Assembly: GCA_030704615.1 (NCBI GenBank)
Contig: CM060732.1
Span: forward strand, 69,173,053 to 69,237,052
DNA from: Takakia lepidozioides
Lineage: Eukaryota; Streptophyta; Takakiopsida; Takakiales; Takakiaceae
Reading direction: 5' to 3'
DNA: 64,000 nt
The notes beneath the pieces are model-generated. The model had not been told where the DNA came from, made no database searches, and saw only the letters and a program-made list of their open reading frames with translations. Within the stretch, counting starts at the first letter, position 1. Each line of letters opens with the position of its first letter. A program made the translations under genes and the position numbers. Shown here one piece after another: positions 1 through 10,610 of the stretch.

Positions 1-372
1 AGAAACAATTTTGTCACTAATTTGACCAGCTCGAGACACAATCCAGCTCACAAAACATCATCAGCTTCAGTCACTAGCCCTCCTCAACAAATTACTTTCC
101 GTCCTGAATGAAGATAGCCTTACCTTATCAAACCTGTTGTCCCACCACTGTGAAGGATCTGAGAAGAACTCCTGCCAGAGACGTTCTTTGGTAAGTGCTC
201 CACCTGCTTGCAAATCCTGCAAGAACGTGAGTCCGACAGCTTCCGATTGCCTCAGGCCCTATTGAAAGTTCACTAGTCTCGGCATGGTTGCAGCTCTTAG
301 AACAACTTAAAGTGGGCTTTGCGTCACTTGTCCTTGTCATACTCACCCTTAGAGGAAACCTGGTGGGTATTT

Positions 373-768
373 CTACCAACAGATGGCAACTCGTAGAAAC
401 TTTGGCACAATAAGGCACCTAATAAGTCTCTCTCCCTCGCTCTCTGACACAATGAATAGAAACAACAGAAGTGTATGCGAACGTCCAGCTCTCAGCTTGA
501 GAAAGCCTCGATCGCACAATGCAAACAATTTGCAGACCCAAACAAAATACCCAACCCATTTCATGTCTGCACCTTTCTTCGGTTTCACTGGAGGCCGGGA
601 AGCCGTCATCGCCATCAATTGCAAGAGTGTCTGGCCGGATCTGCTCCATGAGGTGAGGTCTCCGGCCCCTTCCACACGAGGAGATGGAAGGGCCTTGGGT
701 ATGGTCTCTACCAGCGCACGCAGGCGAGCTGCCATCGTGCGCTTCAGCGAGAAAGGGAAGACGACCAT
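373..768 (-). CDS. hypothetical ORF, possible first exon
   Basis: Open minus-strand frame of about 131 codons starting at an ATG at 768, with a second ATG 11 codons later. The first 60 codons are rich in Arg, Ala, Leu and Pro and read like an N-terminal targeting peptide. A GT dinucleotide near 580 could be a donor, which would make this a first exon, but no following exon was recognised toward position 1. A dispersed repeat block (881-955) that also sits upstream of the ferredoxin gene lies about 110 bp upstream. No family was recognised, and an antisense frame of similar length (383-844) is also open, so coding status is doubtful. Confidence 0.2.
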   Translation of the reverse strand: MVVFPFSLKRTMAARLRALVETIPKALPSPRVEGAGDLTSWSRSGQTLLQLMAMTASRPPVKPKKGADMKWVGYFVWVCKLFALCDRGFLKLRAGRSHTLLLFLFIVSESEGERLIRCLIVPKFLRVAICW

Positions 769-880
769 ATATTCCCTCGTACTCTCATCCCTCCGCGTGT
801 GCTGTGTTTGTGTAGGTGCTTATTACATCTGGCATGCTCAATGATCCTGCTCCCAACTTTCCTCTTGAGCATCCCTTCTT

Positions 881-955
881 GTCATTCTAGCGACGACCCA
901 AGGTCGAAATCTAGTGAATAGGGTGCCATAGTGCCTCGTCATCGTCGCCACGTCA
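881..955. repeat. dispersed block a, copy 1
   Basis: Contains the core GAATAGGGTGCCATAGTGCC followed by CGTCATCGTCGCCACGTCAT. The same core occurs at 3721-3796 and 14965-15060. Copies 1 and 2 lie directly upstream of minus-strand reading frames. The tract is rich in CACGTCA, a bZIP-type core. Confidence 0.6.
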
Positions 956-1029
956 TCGCGCCAATGCTTCACACAGCGATCTCAGAAGGAGATCCTACAT
1001 GGTGGATGCTGCACAACCTTTTCCATTTG

Positions 1030-1110
1030 CAAATGTGGGCTCTTGGCTCCTGTTAGTACCATGATTTGGTGTTCTTCCCGATGTTTACAAGGTTCTTGGG
1101 AGAGTCAGCT
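1030..1110. repeat. dispersed block b, copy 1
   Basis: About 75 bp resembling 4732-4806. Shared words include GTTAGTACCATGATTT and GATGTTTACAA followed by TTCTTGGGAGAG. The second copy directly precedes a PPR fragment, so this may be a remnant of a PPR 5' flank or of a transposon. Confidence 0.5.
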
Positions 1111-1223
1111 TGGGTGTTTCAATCTCTGCCTGCTCAGCTGCACCGTGGTGGTTCTCACAGACCAATCCGACATTACCTGAGTACAGACACAAGCAGCACA
1201 CATAAGAGGTCCTTTAACGTTGA

Positions 1224-1345
1224 TGGTTGGTCAAATCCTCCATGGGTCATGACACAAGGTCAAGGACAATGTGGTGAGGGCACCTACTTCTTCGACCTAT
1301 TTCAACCTGTTTTGCCCCCTTGTGAACCAACACCTAAAACGAACG
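1224..1345 (+). repeat. dispersed block c, copy 1
   Basis: About 115 bp matching 11763-11878, where it interrupts a PPR pseudogene. Shared words include TCAAATCCTCCATGGGTC and TTCTTCGACCTATTTCA. A weaker third relative lies around 10810-10870. No coding function is seen. The 769-2605 stretch around it holds only this and block b, with no recognisable gene. Confidence 0.55.
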
Positions 1346-2605
1346 TTCCATATAATTCACCATCATTCACTCGTTGTAAGAGTCTTCACTTCACACAGAT
1401 GATGGATTGTTGTGGTGGGGGAGGGAAGCCCCATTATGGAGTGCATCGGGGACACAGCTTGCTTTATGACCTTCACATGGTTCTTTTCCCTTGTATAATC
1501 ATGCTGAAAGTTCGGAGTAGATTGTGAACACTTGCAAATCAAAATACAGTGTCTGATCTGAACACAACAGGGAAGGAGAACTTGGAGCTTCTTATCGATA
1601 AGTACATACAGAATGTACCTAGTCAGAAGTGGAAGGGATCTATGCCGTAGAAGCACCAGCTCATTTGTTTGCCAATTTCTATCTTTGAGGTACCTTGCAT
1701 GACTTTGGAATACACAGGAACATGTTGAAGCAATAAACCAGGAGCAACAAAATCGTCTAGTAAATGGGTTAGCAGTACTCCATAGCTCTGAGTGGGTTTC
1801 TTTCGCTTTACACCGCCCTGAAGACTAAACCTTTCTGTCTGAATTGTGGGATTTAAGTACTCCCGACTTTTCTATCAGTTTCAGACTCAAAAATCTGGTC
1901 TGATCAAAAGCACAGCCAGTGATGGCAAGGGGTAAGGACAGAGGACAGAGGGAATTCCCTCGTTGTCTACAGAGGTAAGGAGATTGCAATAGAGAGGCCC
2001 AAGGATATGACGTGTAGTGCGTTGACAGTTCTATACTAAAGTGAGTAAGCAAAAAGCTTGATCGAGGGGGAGCAAGAAAAAAGAGATACAGTACGCCTGG
2101 TTGTAAAAGGATTGCCCTGTTGACATAGAACTCCTGGGAAACGGAGTATTATTCGTAGAACAAATTCCAGCTCCCCAAGTCATCTGGCATTCTCCAAGAC
2201 TTAGGTCAGTTTGTTTCCAGTGGGTTGGAGTGGTATGGCTAGAAGTTGGGCTTCATACTCAGAAGATGAAAGAAGTATTGCATGACCAAATAATTCAAGC
2301 AATTCAGTAAGAACTTCAAATCCACTGCCCCTAGCTAAGAGTAAAGAAGCTGGAAGTAGTAGAGGTCCAAAATGCACCACCGAATTGCAACAGGAGAGCT
2401 CCAGTCCTTTTACTCTAGCTCAGAGTGCAAGACTTCGGACATCCAACGCCATAGATTGTCACTGAATTGCAATCAGATGCCTCCACGTCCAGCCCTGATC
2501 CTAGCTGACAGGGTAGGTCCAGTGCCAAAAAATGTCGTGCAGTGGCAACAAGAGAACTGCAGACTAAGCCCTGATGTTACCTTGGCGAGAGTTCAAGGTA
2601 GTGGT

Positions 2606-3514
2606 CTAGTGCGGCTTTGGGACATGGCCATCTACAGCGAAATTGCGAGTGGCAGCAGGAAGAGCCAACCGCAAGCCATTAAGCTCAGGCTTTGCGATCA
2701 CTTGACATCCAAGACGGGATGTTTCTGTTAATCCAAAAGCAAGATCAAGCATGTCGTTCTCCTCATCAGATGGCTCCGGCAGCTTGTTGTAGTAAGCTTC
2801 CTCCGTCACAATGACATGACAAGTGGAACAAGCCAGCGATCCTTCGCAGGCACCTTCAAGCTCAATGTCATTTTCATGGGCAGCCTCCAGCATAGACATG
2901 CCCACAGGAACTTTTATCTCCTTTTCATCACCGTCTTTGCTCACAAATGTGACAGAGATTGTTTCTTTACCATTATGGCCACCTGCTTCCTGGGGCTTCT
3001 CAGATGCCGCTGATGCATAACCACACCTCCGCTCACAGCAGCACACTGGAGATGTCAACAGAGGCCGTGAACAACTAAAACACGAGGAAATGATCGGAAC
3101 CCTGGCACCTCCACATTCCGCAACAGCTGTGTGGAGCTCCCTAAACATTCCCGAAGCTCCCTTTTGCCCTACCAAAATTGAAGACGACGCTCTCACAGCA
3201 CACGGTGCAAGCAAATGAAATCCGATAGAAGCTCCAAACACATTTTCTCTTAAGGACAGGGCTACTCTAGAACGCAAGCCTTCATATTTCTTTCCCTCAT
3301 CTCCTCCACCAACTAAGCCAAGACCTTCTCTATCTTCCACCACAGATTCAAAAGTCGTTTCCGAAGTAGCTAATTGAGACCTAGACCCTAACGCAGCAAG
3401 TACACCTCCATCACCACCACTCCAACGACGAAGCCTGCAAGTGGAAAGCGCCTGATGTTGAACCCAACGCCATCGCAGACCATGCAACCTCCCCGACGCT
3501 CTCATTGTGCTCAT
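2606..3514 (-). CDS. MFDX: mitochondrial [2Fe-2S] ferredoxin (adrenodoxin type)
   Basis: Encodes 302 residues, here on one exon. The C-terminal ~120 residues are an adrenodoxin-type ferredoxin. The cluster ligands are Cys223, Cys229, Cys232 and Cys270, in a C-x5-C-x2-C-x37-C pattern within [10 protein letters not shown] and SRLGCQ. The protein ends [12 protein letters not shown], very close to the end I recall for plant mitochondrial ferredoxins. Such proteins pass electrons from NADPH-adrenodoxin reductase to mitochondrial Fe-S assembly and biotin synthesis. The ~180-residue N-terminal part is Arg/Ser-rich at its start, as expected of a matrix presequence, but is long for the family. I chose the ATG at 3514; the frame stays open to a GTG at 3538. 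A TATAAAA lies 152-158 bp upstream. Plant homologues I know are spliced, so this copy may derive from an mRNA. Confidence 0.88.
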   Translation of the reverse strand: MSTMRASGRLHGLRWRWVQHQALSTCRLRRWSGGDGGVLAALGSRSQLATSETTFESVVEDREGLGLVGGGDEGKKYEGLRSRVALSLRENVFGASIGFHLLAPCAVRASSSILVGQKGASGMFRELHTAVAECGGARVPIISSCFSCSRPLLTSPVCCCERRCGYASAASEKPQEAGGHNGKETISVTFVSKDGDEKEIKVPVGMSMLEAAHENDIELEGACEGSLACSTCHVIVTEEAYYNKLPEPSDEENDMLDLAFGLTETSRLGCQVIAKPELNGLRLALPAATRNFAVDGHVPKPH

Positions 3515-3665
3515 ACCAAATGTATCCCTCTCGGACACAAACCTCTAGGAATGCTCCATCGCTGCCAAATCCGAACACACAGACAGACTAAGTACACAAG
3601 ACACACAACAGAAGAACTCACAAGAGACGACGAGGGACTTGGCTCGTTGACAGCAACGACTCTGT

Positions 3666-3672
3666 TTTTATA
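3666..3672 (-). promoter_or_regulatory. TATA box of the ferredoxin gene
   Basis: TATAAAA on the minus strand. It would place transcription start about 125 bp upstream of the ATG at 3514, a usual plant spacing. Dispersed block a (3721-3796) lies just upstream of it. Confidence 0.55.
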
Positions 3673-3720
3673 CTGCAAGTTTTTTCTCATTTTCCTGTGG
3701 GAAAAAACAAAAAACCTTCT

Positions 3721-3796
3721 TTGAAGATCGGTCGTCGCTAGTTTAGCGTAGAGCAGGAATAGGGTGCCATAGTGCCACGTCATTGTCGCCACGTTT
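3721..3796. repeat. dispersed block a, copy 2
   Basis: Second copy of the block at 881-955, sharing GAATAGGGTGCCATAGTGCC and the CGTCA-rich tail. A longer match (GCTAGTTTAGCGTAGAGCAG) is shared with 14990-15010. It lies just upstream of the ferredoxin TATA box. Confidence 0.6.
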
Positions 3797-4731
3797 CATA
3801 GACATGTCATCATCGCCATGTTTCATCTCCACATCATCAACGTCAATTTTCTTGGACCCTGCCCGAAATGCCCGAAATCACCGAGCTTGTCACTCACACG
3901 CGGCCGCTTCTTTCTCGCTCGCTGTCTTCGTTTGTGTTTGCGCGTCTCTGTGCGCGTCTGCCTGTGTGCGCTAGGTGTGGTTGCTGGAATCATGGCTGGT
4001 GTTGAGGATAGCACCAACAATACAGGAGCAATTCACAACTGTGAGCCTCCAAAATAAGCACGCTCCAGTGGAACTACAAAACAACTCACAACATGTAAGC
4101 ATGTAATAACATAATTGTTGTAGGAGGAGAAGAAGCCTTTGGAGGAGGGAGGTGACATTAACCTAAAAGTGAAGGGTCAGGTACAAAAGCCCGTGGCATT
4201 TTTGTATGGGTTGTTTCCCTATTGGGCTTGAAGTCGTTACGATTGTAGAGAATGGTTTACGTAGGGATGTATTCTTCGTCGTCTTCAGGGTTTTGGCTTG
4301 AAGTACATTCCTCTTGAAAAGACGTGTGCGAAACTCTTTACGAATATTTTGAACATAAAGAGAGTTTGAGTTGGAAAGGAGGGGGGGGGGGAGAGACGTG
4401 AAGAAAGCTGCGAGAATTGCGGTAATTTCGGGTGGTTGGAGAAGGTGTTGTGAAGAAGAATTTGTATGGGTCTAGTAACGGATGGCCGAAGATGCTGCAA
4501 TGTGTAGGATGGCGGGAAGGGTTTTTTCAGGATTAAGAACATAGCCACACTTCGAAAGCTGATGCATGCATACTGCGACCGTCGGTCAGTTGATCCCAGC
4601 TCTATTGCTCATTTGCAGATTATGAGTACACCGCAGGAGCTCTCACCTGCAATTTGCACGATGGTGGGACAACCGCAATCGCAAGGTGTTTTTTTTTAAT
4701 GCACGATGTGAAGAAGTTTGTTCATCCTGCA
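3797..4731. other. no gene recognised
   Basis: No open frame with recognisable similarity. It contains a run of 12 G residues near 4381 flanked by GA-rich sequence, and CT/GT-rich patches near 3900-3970. Nothing else was seen. Confidence 0.5.
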
Positions 4732-4806
4732 AAGGTGGGCTCTTTAGCTTCTGTTAGTACCATGATTTAGTTTTCTTCCTGATGTTTACAAAATTCTTGG
4801 GAGAGA
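4732..4806. repeat. dispersed block b, copy 2
   Basis: Resembles 1030-1110 (GTTAGTACCATGATTT, TTCTTGGGAGAG). It directly precedes the duplicated PPR E-motif fragment. Confidence 0.5.
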
Positions 4807-4839
4807 CCACAGACCATCATTTGCAGACCACCCAAGAAG

Positions 4840-5413
4840 CTGGCAATTGGCAGGTGGGACGATGCCGCAAAGGTGAGGAGGATCATGTGGGACAGATGTG
4901 TCAGGAGGGAGCCTGGTCGGTGCTGCATGAGGTCTATAGTCAGGTGCAATCGAGGCGAAAAGGTGAATGCCTGTTACATTACAAAGAGTAGCAAACGCAA
5001 TTGAGCATATGAATTGTGTGATAAGTTGAGTTGGGTGTATATGGGACTAGTAGATGGAGGCAGTCGTTACTTTGATTCTATGAGTCAAGCTCATGGCCTC
5101 ACTTCCATAGACCAGCATTTTGGCTGCATGGTGGACCTTCTAGGCCGTGCAGGGCATGTGGATGAGGCAGAGGACTTCATCAAGAAAATGCCAAGCAAAC
5201 CAGCTGCTACAATCTGGGGGACTTTGCTTGGTGCTTGGAGAATTCATGGGAATCTGGAGGTGGCAGAAGGTGCAGCAAAATACCTTCTTCAGTGGGATCT
5301 GCAGGATGCGGCAACGTATGTGCTTCTATCCAATATCTATGCTGCAGGTGGCAGGTGGGACGATGCCGCAAAGGTGAGGAGGATGATGTGGGGCAGAGGT
5401 GTCAGGAATGAGC
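4840..5413 (+). pseudogene. PPR gene fragment (last repeats and E motif), split by an LTR element
   Basis: From about 5065 the plus strand reads the end of a PLS-class PPR protein: GCMVDLLGRAGHVDEAEDF, then WGTLLGAWRIHGNLEVAE, YVLLSNIYAAGGRWDDAAK and VRRMM. This is the L2/S2-E1 region of organelle RNA-editing factors. At 5413 the frame is cut by a Ty3/gypsy element and resumes at 10611 (RNE, then PGRC). A second, shorter copy of the same E-motif region lies at 4845-4990, showing a local duplication. There is no N-terminal part, so this is a pseudogene. Confidence 0.8.
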
Positions 5414-5964
5414 TGTTACGGACATAGCCCAGAAGAACTTACCAGGAGTAAATACCAGAAGTTATCAAATTACCATATTATCGAAAGTTGCCGTGATTTA
5501 TCATGAACTACCATAAGTTATCATTAGTTACCAAATTACCGAGAATAATTTGGGAAACTGCTCAAGAAGCTTCCTTTGGAGAAAACTTCTTCATCAAGAA
5601 ACCTCCATTGGAAAAGCTTCTTAGGGAACTTCCTAGTAGCCAGTATATATAGGAGGCGAGACTTAGACACTCTTCAGTCTCGCCAACACAAGTTCAAGCT
5701 ACTCTTGTTTCCAGTCCCAGTACTCCAATTCAGCTTCCAATACTCTAGCCCAGTTTCCAGTATCTGGCACTCTACTCCAGTTTCCAGCATTCCAATATTC
5801 AAGTCGAGTCCCAGTATCTTGTACTCTTGTCCATTGTTATAAAGATCATCTTGATTCATGTTTACCCATCATGCATTCGGCCACGCCGACCTTGACGTCT
5901 TGTCTAGTCTTGTACCTCTAGTCTGATCTCTTGTTTGTGTTCAGTCATGTTTTCGTTCTTGACA
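5414..5964 (+). repeat. 5' LTR of the chromovirus
   Basis: 551 bp, TGTTACGG to TTCTTGACA. It contains TATATATA at 5644-5651 as the likely promoter. It matches 9729-10610 once the nested insertion in the 3' LTR is removed. Scattered substitutions and a short extra direct repeat (AGGAGTAAATA) in the 3' copy show the insertion is not very recent. Confidence 0.9.
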
Positions 5965-6002
5965 GTTTGACGAGACTAAAGTTTGTTCCTTAGTTAGTTA
6001 AG

Positions 6003-6960
6003 ATGAAAGGCACATTTGCGGAAATGGTCGCCACATTGCAGAGTCTTCAGCTCCAAATACAAGAACTTTGTATCTCTACCGCCCAATTACAAGCTGATCA
6101 GTCTCAAGATCTTGGCAACGCTCTCTACAATTTGCAATAACAAATTTCAGAGTTAAAGGAGTCGAACAATGGATCTTCAACCATATGAGTCCCTACTGCA
6201 ACGGTGTCACTTCAACAGATTACGAGAGAACCAAAGATCAGCATATCCGAGAAATTTGATGGGACGAGATCAAGATTTCGCGGTTTTGTTCAACAAGTAC
6301 GACTATTCTTATGACTGCATCCACAACGCTACCATGATGAAGGTATTCCAGCGGGATTCGTGGGCACCCTTCTATCAGGCAGTGCCCTATCTTGGTTTGC
6401 ACCGCTATTAGAAAAAAATTCGCATTTACTATACAATTTTGAAGCATTCATGTCCGAGTTCACTGCAACATTTGGAGAGAATGATAGAGAGAAAATTTGC
6501 AGAGACAAAGATGCGAAATCTTCGACAATGAGCACTTCTGCTTCCGTTTATGCTGCCGAATTTCGACAACTTGCGTGCGACCTCGACTGGAATGAGAAGA
6601 GCCTCATTAGTCAGTTTCGATGTGGGCTAAAAGATGATGTAAAAGATTTGTTGCTGACAATGCCAAACGTGAGCACACTGAACGAATTCATCACCCAAGT
6701 CATTGCATGCGATAATCGTTTGTTCGAAAGACGTCAAGAGAAACGATCTGGATGGTCGACGACGCATCATGCCGCTGCTACTATGGTACCAAACACAACA
6801 ATCCATCAGACATCCGGTAATGATCATATGCAGATTGATGATGTCTGATTCAAGCCATTGACGCCACAAGAAAAACAAAGACGGCGCTCGAATGGATTAT
6901 GTCTCTATTGCGGAGAAGAAGATCACATAGTATTTAACTGCCCCAACAAGATAAGATTCA
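6003..6960 (+). pseudogene. gag: gag of the chromovirus
   Basis: A plausible start is the ATG at 6003. The frame is broken by stops near 6139 and 6186 and by shifts, then runs open at 6360-6848. Typical capsid wording is visible (LLSGSALSWFAPLLE, NFEAFMSEFTATFGEN, EFRQLACDLDWNEK). Past a stop at 6846 the same coding sequence continues to a CCHC zinc knuckle, CLYCGEEDHIVFNC, near 6898-6940. It would encode the structural and RNA-packaging protein, but cannot be made intact from this copy. Confidence 0.82.
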
Positions 6961-7033
6961 AAGCTCGGGGCGCAACTCAAGTGTTCGATACGAGGAGGTC
7001 GGAAAACGAAGATGTCCAGTCACAGTAGGGACC

Positions 7034-7320
7034 ATGCGGCTGGACACCACAAATTCCTCACCAAAAAAATGTCTGTTTCTACCTCCAGATCTTATACCTT
7101 GCTTCACAGTTCCAGTAAAAATCAGAGTGCAAAATCGAGATATCTCTGTAGAAGCACTTTTGGACTCAGAGGCTTCAGCATATTTTATTGACAAAAACTT
7201 TGCGAAACAACACAATTTAACGCTCGTAAAGAAGAAACTCTCGGCCCCCATTGAAGTCATCGATGGACGACCGTTAGCATTAGGAAATGTTAACTATGAA
7301 ACTCGACCACTTTGAAGTGA
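7034..7320 (+). pseudogene. aspartic protease of the chromovirus
   Basis: About 93 codons with the retroviral-type protease core. The active-site motif reads LLDSEASAYF where LLDSGA is expected, so the catalytic Asp is kept but the conserved Gly is Glu, which should disable it. The frame shifts into the RT frame around 7290-7315. Confidence 0.75.
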
Positions 7321-8340
7321 AGCTTGAAGATCAAGCATCACATATTGTTTTCAACGTTATCCAGTCTCCAACAAATCATGTGATTCTTGGACTTCCCTGG
7401 TTCGTACTTCACAATCCTGACATCGACGGGCGATCGCGAAAAATTTCTGCAAGTCAAAAATGTAGAAATATCAAAAGTATTCAACCCATGTTCCTTGGAG
7501 CTAGAGCTTTTATGAGAGCTACAAAAAAGGATGCGGCATTTGCACTTTATGCGATTCCGATCAAGACCACAACAGACAAAAGTACTTCAACATTACCCAC
7601 TCAATATCAAGATTTCAAGGATGTCTTCGAGAAGAAAAATGCAGACATATTGCCAGAACATCGACCTTATGACTCTGCAACTGAGTTACAAGAAGGAGCC
7701 CAACCGCCATTCGGCCCAATCTATAACTTATCCCAGACGGAGTTAGCTACATTACTAGAATACATTGATGAAAATTTGTCGAAGAATTTCATCCGACATT
7801 CAAAATCACCTGCGGGGGCGCCTATCTTGTTTGTGAAAAAAAAAAACGGATCATTACGCATGTGTGTAGACTAGGGCGTCTCAACTAGTCACAATTAAAA
7901 ATCGTTATCCGTTGTCGCTGATTTCTAGGCTTCTCGACCAGCTGGGACGATCGAAGATTTTCACCAAAATTGACTTGAGAAAAGCTTATAACCTTGTACG
8001 AATAAAAGAATGATACAAATGAAAAACAACTTTTCGAACAAGGTATGGACATTTTGAATACAGTGTTCTGCTTTTCGGTCTTACAAATGCTCCAGCCAAT
8101 TTTTCATATATGATGAATGACATTTTTTTCGAGAATTTTAGATGACTTGTAGTCATCTATTTGGACGACATTTTGATATTTTCACATAATGAAGAAGAAC
8201 ATGGCCGCCATGTACACCTTGTCATTGATAATTTAAGAGAAAGATGACTATATGCCAAGTTGGAAAAATTTCTTTTTCATCAATCTGAGGTCGAATTTCT
8301 GGGCTACATTATTTAAACCAATTTCGGTCCCAGATATATA
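7321..8340 (+). pseudogene. reverse transcriptase of the chromovirus, broken
   Basis: Open to 7874 with the RT approach region (FIRHSKSPAGAPILFVKKK), then continued with stops. [26 protein letters not shown] and the catalytic YLDDILIF (about 8157-8180) are readable. The sequence ends in the RT thumb (VEFLGYII) and then jumps to the end of integrase, so the connection and RNase H domains are deleted. It cannot encode an active enzyme. Confidence 0.85.
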
Positions 8341-8369
8341 ATGTTTTCTGGGATTTGCAAATTTCTACA

Positions 8370-9150
8370 GAAGCTAATCATCCAGACTGATGGTCAAACC
8401 GAACGCGTAAACCAGATTTTGGAGCAATATCTTCGTTGTACGATAAATTATCACAAAGATAATTGGACGGACCTTCTGCCATTAGCTGAGTTTGCCTACA
8501 ACAACACTATACATTCTTCGACCAAACAAACTCTATTTTTCTCTAACTATGGTCATCATCCTCAAACAAACCCTTTCCACATGAAGACTGTTAGAAGCCC
8601 TGCGGCAGAAAACCTTGCTACTCATCTTGCTACGATTCACAAGGAGCTTACATTCCACCTCGTAGAAGCTTAAAAACAATATATGGAGTATGCAGATCAA
8701 CACCGCCAACTCCAACCCCAGTACAGGGTCGGAGATCGTGTGTGGCGTCTTCGACGGGACATACAAACCTCGCGACTATCAAGGAAGTTGGATTATCAAC
8801 GTTTGGGACCATTTAAAATTATTCGACAAATAAATCCGGTCAGTTTTCGGTTTAAACTCCCACAAAGTATGCGCATCCATCCAATCTTTCATGTTTCATT
8901 ATTCGAGTTGTATCATCCATCGAATATTTCAGGGAGAGTTTGCGTACCACCTCCACCATTCGAAGTAAATCAGGAAATCAAGTATGAAGTCGATGAAGTC
9001 ACAGACTGAAATCATAGATGAAGTCATGGACATACATTGGAAAGACTACGACATCAGCGAACGAACGTGGGAAGCTTCCTCCAATCTCACCAATGCATCT
9101 GACAAAGTCCAAGAGTTTCATCAACGATATCCAACTAAGCCCCAAGCTAC
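8370..9150 (+). pseudogene. integrase C-terminal part plus chromodomain
   Basis: Begins inside the catalytic core with IQTDGQTERVNQILEQYL, which keeps the Glu region, followed by LLPLAEFAYNNTIHSSTKQT. The integrase tail is at 8683-9009 (YRVGDRVWRL, LGPFKIIRQINPVSFRFKLP, HPIFHVSLFE). After a frame interruption near 9008 a chromodomain-like tail reads IHWKDYDISERTWEASSNLT. Chromodomains steer chromovirus integration to marked chromatin. The first catalytic Asp residues are missing. Confidence 0.82.
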
Positions 9151-9713
9151 ACGTCAATAAGACGTCACAACGATGATGTCAGCCAAGTTAGCTTCAAGGT
9201 GAAGACTTTACATTCGGTGTATCTGATACACGCTAAGGAGGGAGGAGCACCACACATCAGTATATATAGTTACACTTCCAACACTCTTGCATCTTGTATT
9301 GGCAGCATGGAGTCACAAGAACCAGATACATTGGAGCTGTCGTTTACCCAACTACCAGATCAGCCGTTCCGACTCTCACGACTTTCAACGCTCTCGAGAC
9401 GATGAGCCACCAATGCGATGCGTACTTCCACGTCTAGACCCCGTACGACGACAAGTGAAGTTGGAGGTTGAGGCTTCGAACCCAGATGACAACAAAATCA
9501 TATTTGAAGGCAGCTTCGAAAATCAGAATGTTCAAATCACTGCGTGGTCCCAAGTTCAAGGTGTTGGACACTATCGATGGTTGCAGGGACCTATAAATCA
9601 TTTGAGTCAAGAACGAAGAGCCGAATATTTGGCAAGTATCATTCGTCGGATTTTGGATTTTCTTCAACTCTAAGCAAGTCCAAGATTTTACCGTTCCTCG
9701 AGGAACTCGGCGC

Positions 9714-9728
9714 TAGAGAAGGGGATGA
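9714..9728 (+). promoter_or_regulatory. polypurine tract of the chromovirus
   Basis: AGAGAAGGGGATGA directly before the 3' LTR start TGTCACGG. Its position and composition fit the plus-strand primer. Confidence 0.6.
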
Positions 9729-10610
9729 TGTCACGGACATAGCCCAGAAAAACTTATCAGGAGTAAATATCAGGAGTAAATACCAGAAGTACCCAAGTTA
9801 CCATGTTACCAAAAGTTATCGTAATCTACCATGATCTATCATGAGTTACCATTAGTTACCAAGTTATCGGGAGTTTACCAAATTACCAAAAATAATTTGG
9901 GAAACTACTCAAGAAGCTTCTTTTGGAGGAAACTTCTCCATCAAGAAACCTCCGTTGGGGAAGTTTCTTAGGGAACTTCCTAATAGCCAGTATATATAGG
10001 AGGCGAGACTGGACACTCTTCAGTCTCGCCAACACAAGTTCAAGCTACTCTTGTTTCCAGGTCCAATACTCCAGTTCAGCTTCAAGTACTCTAGCCCAGT
10101 TTCCAGTATGTGGCACTCTACTCCAGTTTCCAGCATTCTAGTATTCAAGTCGAGTCACAGTATCTTGTACTCTTGTCCATTGTTATAAAGATCATCTTGA
10201 TTCATGTTTACCCGTCATGCATTTGGCCACACCGACCTTGACGTCTTGTCTAGTCTTGTACCTCTAGTCCAGTATTTTTCTTTCTGGCGAAAAATCGTCA
10301 AATTTCAACCTGGAAACTACGTCAACTATTTGTACAAAGGAATTATGGGGGGTAAAATCTAACTTTTTCGCCAAAAAACAGTAGCAGATAAATTTCAGGG
10401 GCCTAATTTTGCTGACGTGGACGAGTCAAAACGTGACACCTGGAATATAGCCACTTTTCTAACTATGCTACGTCGATATTCTCGCCACATGGGCACTGGG
10501 TAGAATTCACAGGTGGCTCTGCCAGCGATTTTAGAAATATGGGAAAAAAAAAAAAAAACATTGCTCTAGTGATCTCTTGTTTGTGTTCAGTCATGTTCTC
10601 GTCCTCGACA
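9729..10610 (+). repeat. 3' LTR of the chromovirus, with nested insertion
   Basis: TGTCACGG to CCTCGACA. It carries TATATATA at 9991-9998 as in the 5' LTR. It is split by a 295 bp insertion at 10269-10563; without that insertion its length is about 580 bp against 551 bp for the 5' LTR. Confidence 0.9.
10269..10563 (+). mobile_element. poly(A)-tailed insertion inside the 3' LTR
   Basis: 295 bp absent from the 5' LTR, flanked by 7 bp duplications CTCTAGT at 10262-10268 and 10564-10570. It ends in 15 A residues (10544-10558), then CATTG. The A tail and direct duplication point to target-primed reverse transcription (a SINE or other retrocopy). No clear pol III box A or B was found, so it may be a truncated LINE tail or a retrocopy of another RNA. 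Confidence 0.7.

Larger units (their letters stand above)
5414..10610 (+). mobile_element. Ty3/gypsy chromovirus LTR retrotransposon, defective
   Basis: Complete insertion with 5' LTR 5414-5964, 3' LTR 9729-10610 and flanking 5 bp duplications TGAGC at 5409-5413 and 10611-10615. Both LTRs start TG and end CA. Order is gag, CCHC knuckle, protease, reverse transcriptase, partial integrase, chromodomain, then a purine tract (9714-9728) before the 3' LTR. RNase H, the integrase zinc domain and the first integrase Asp residues are missing because of a deletion near 8340-8385. Stops and frameshifts interrupt gag and RT. Domain order and a C-terminal chromodomain define a chromovirus. The gag wording resembles Tcn1-like elements of seed-free plants (from memory). 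It interrupts a PPR sequence. Confidence 0.93.

Noticed and set aside
3515-3538. Ferredoxin start at 3538
   Set aside because: The codon there is GTG. The first ATG in frame is at 3514 and has a targeting-peptide-like context.
4845-4990. Separate small gene at 4782-4991
   Set aside because: In another frame it is a duplicate of the PPR E-motif at 5347-5413 plus 10616-10700.
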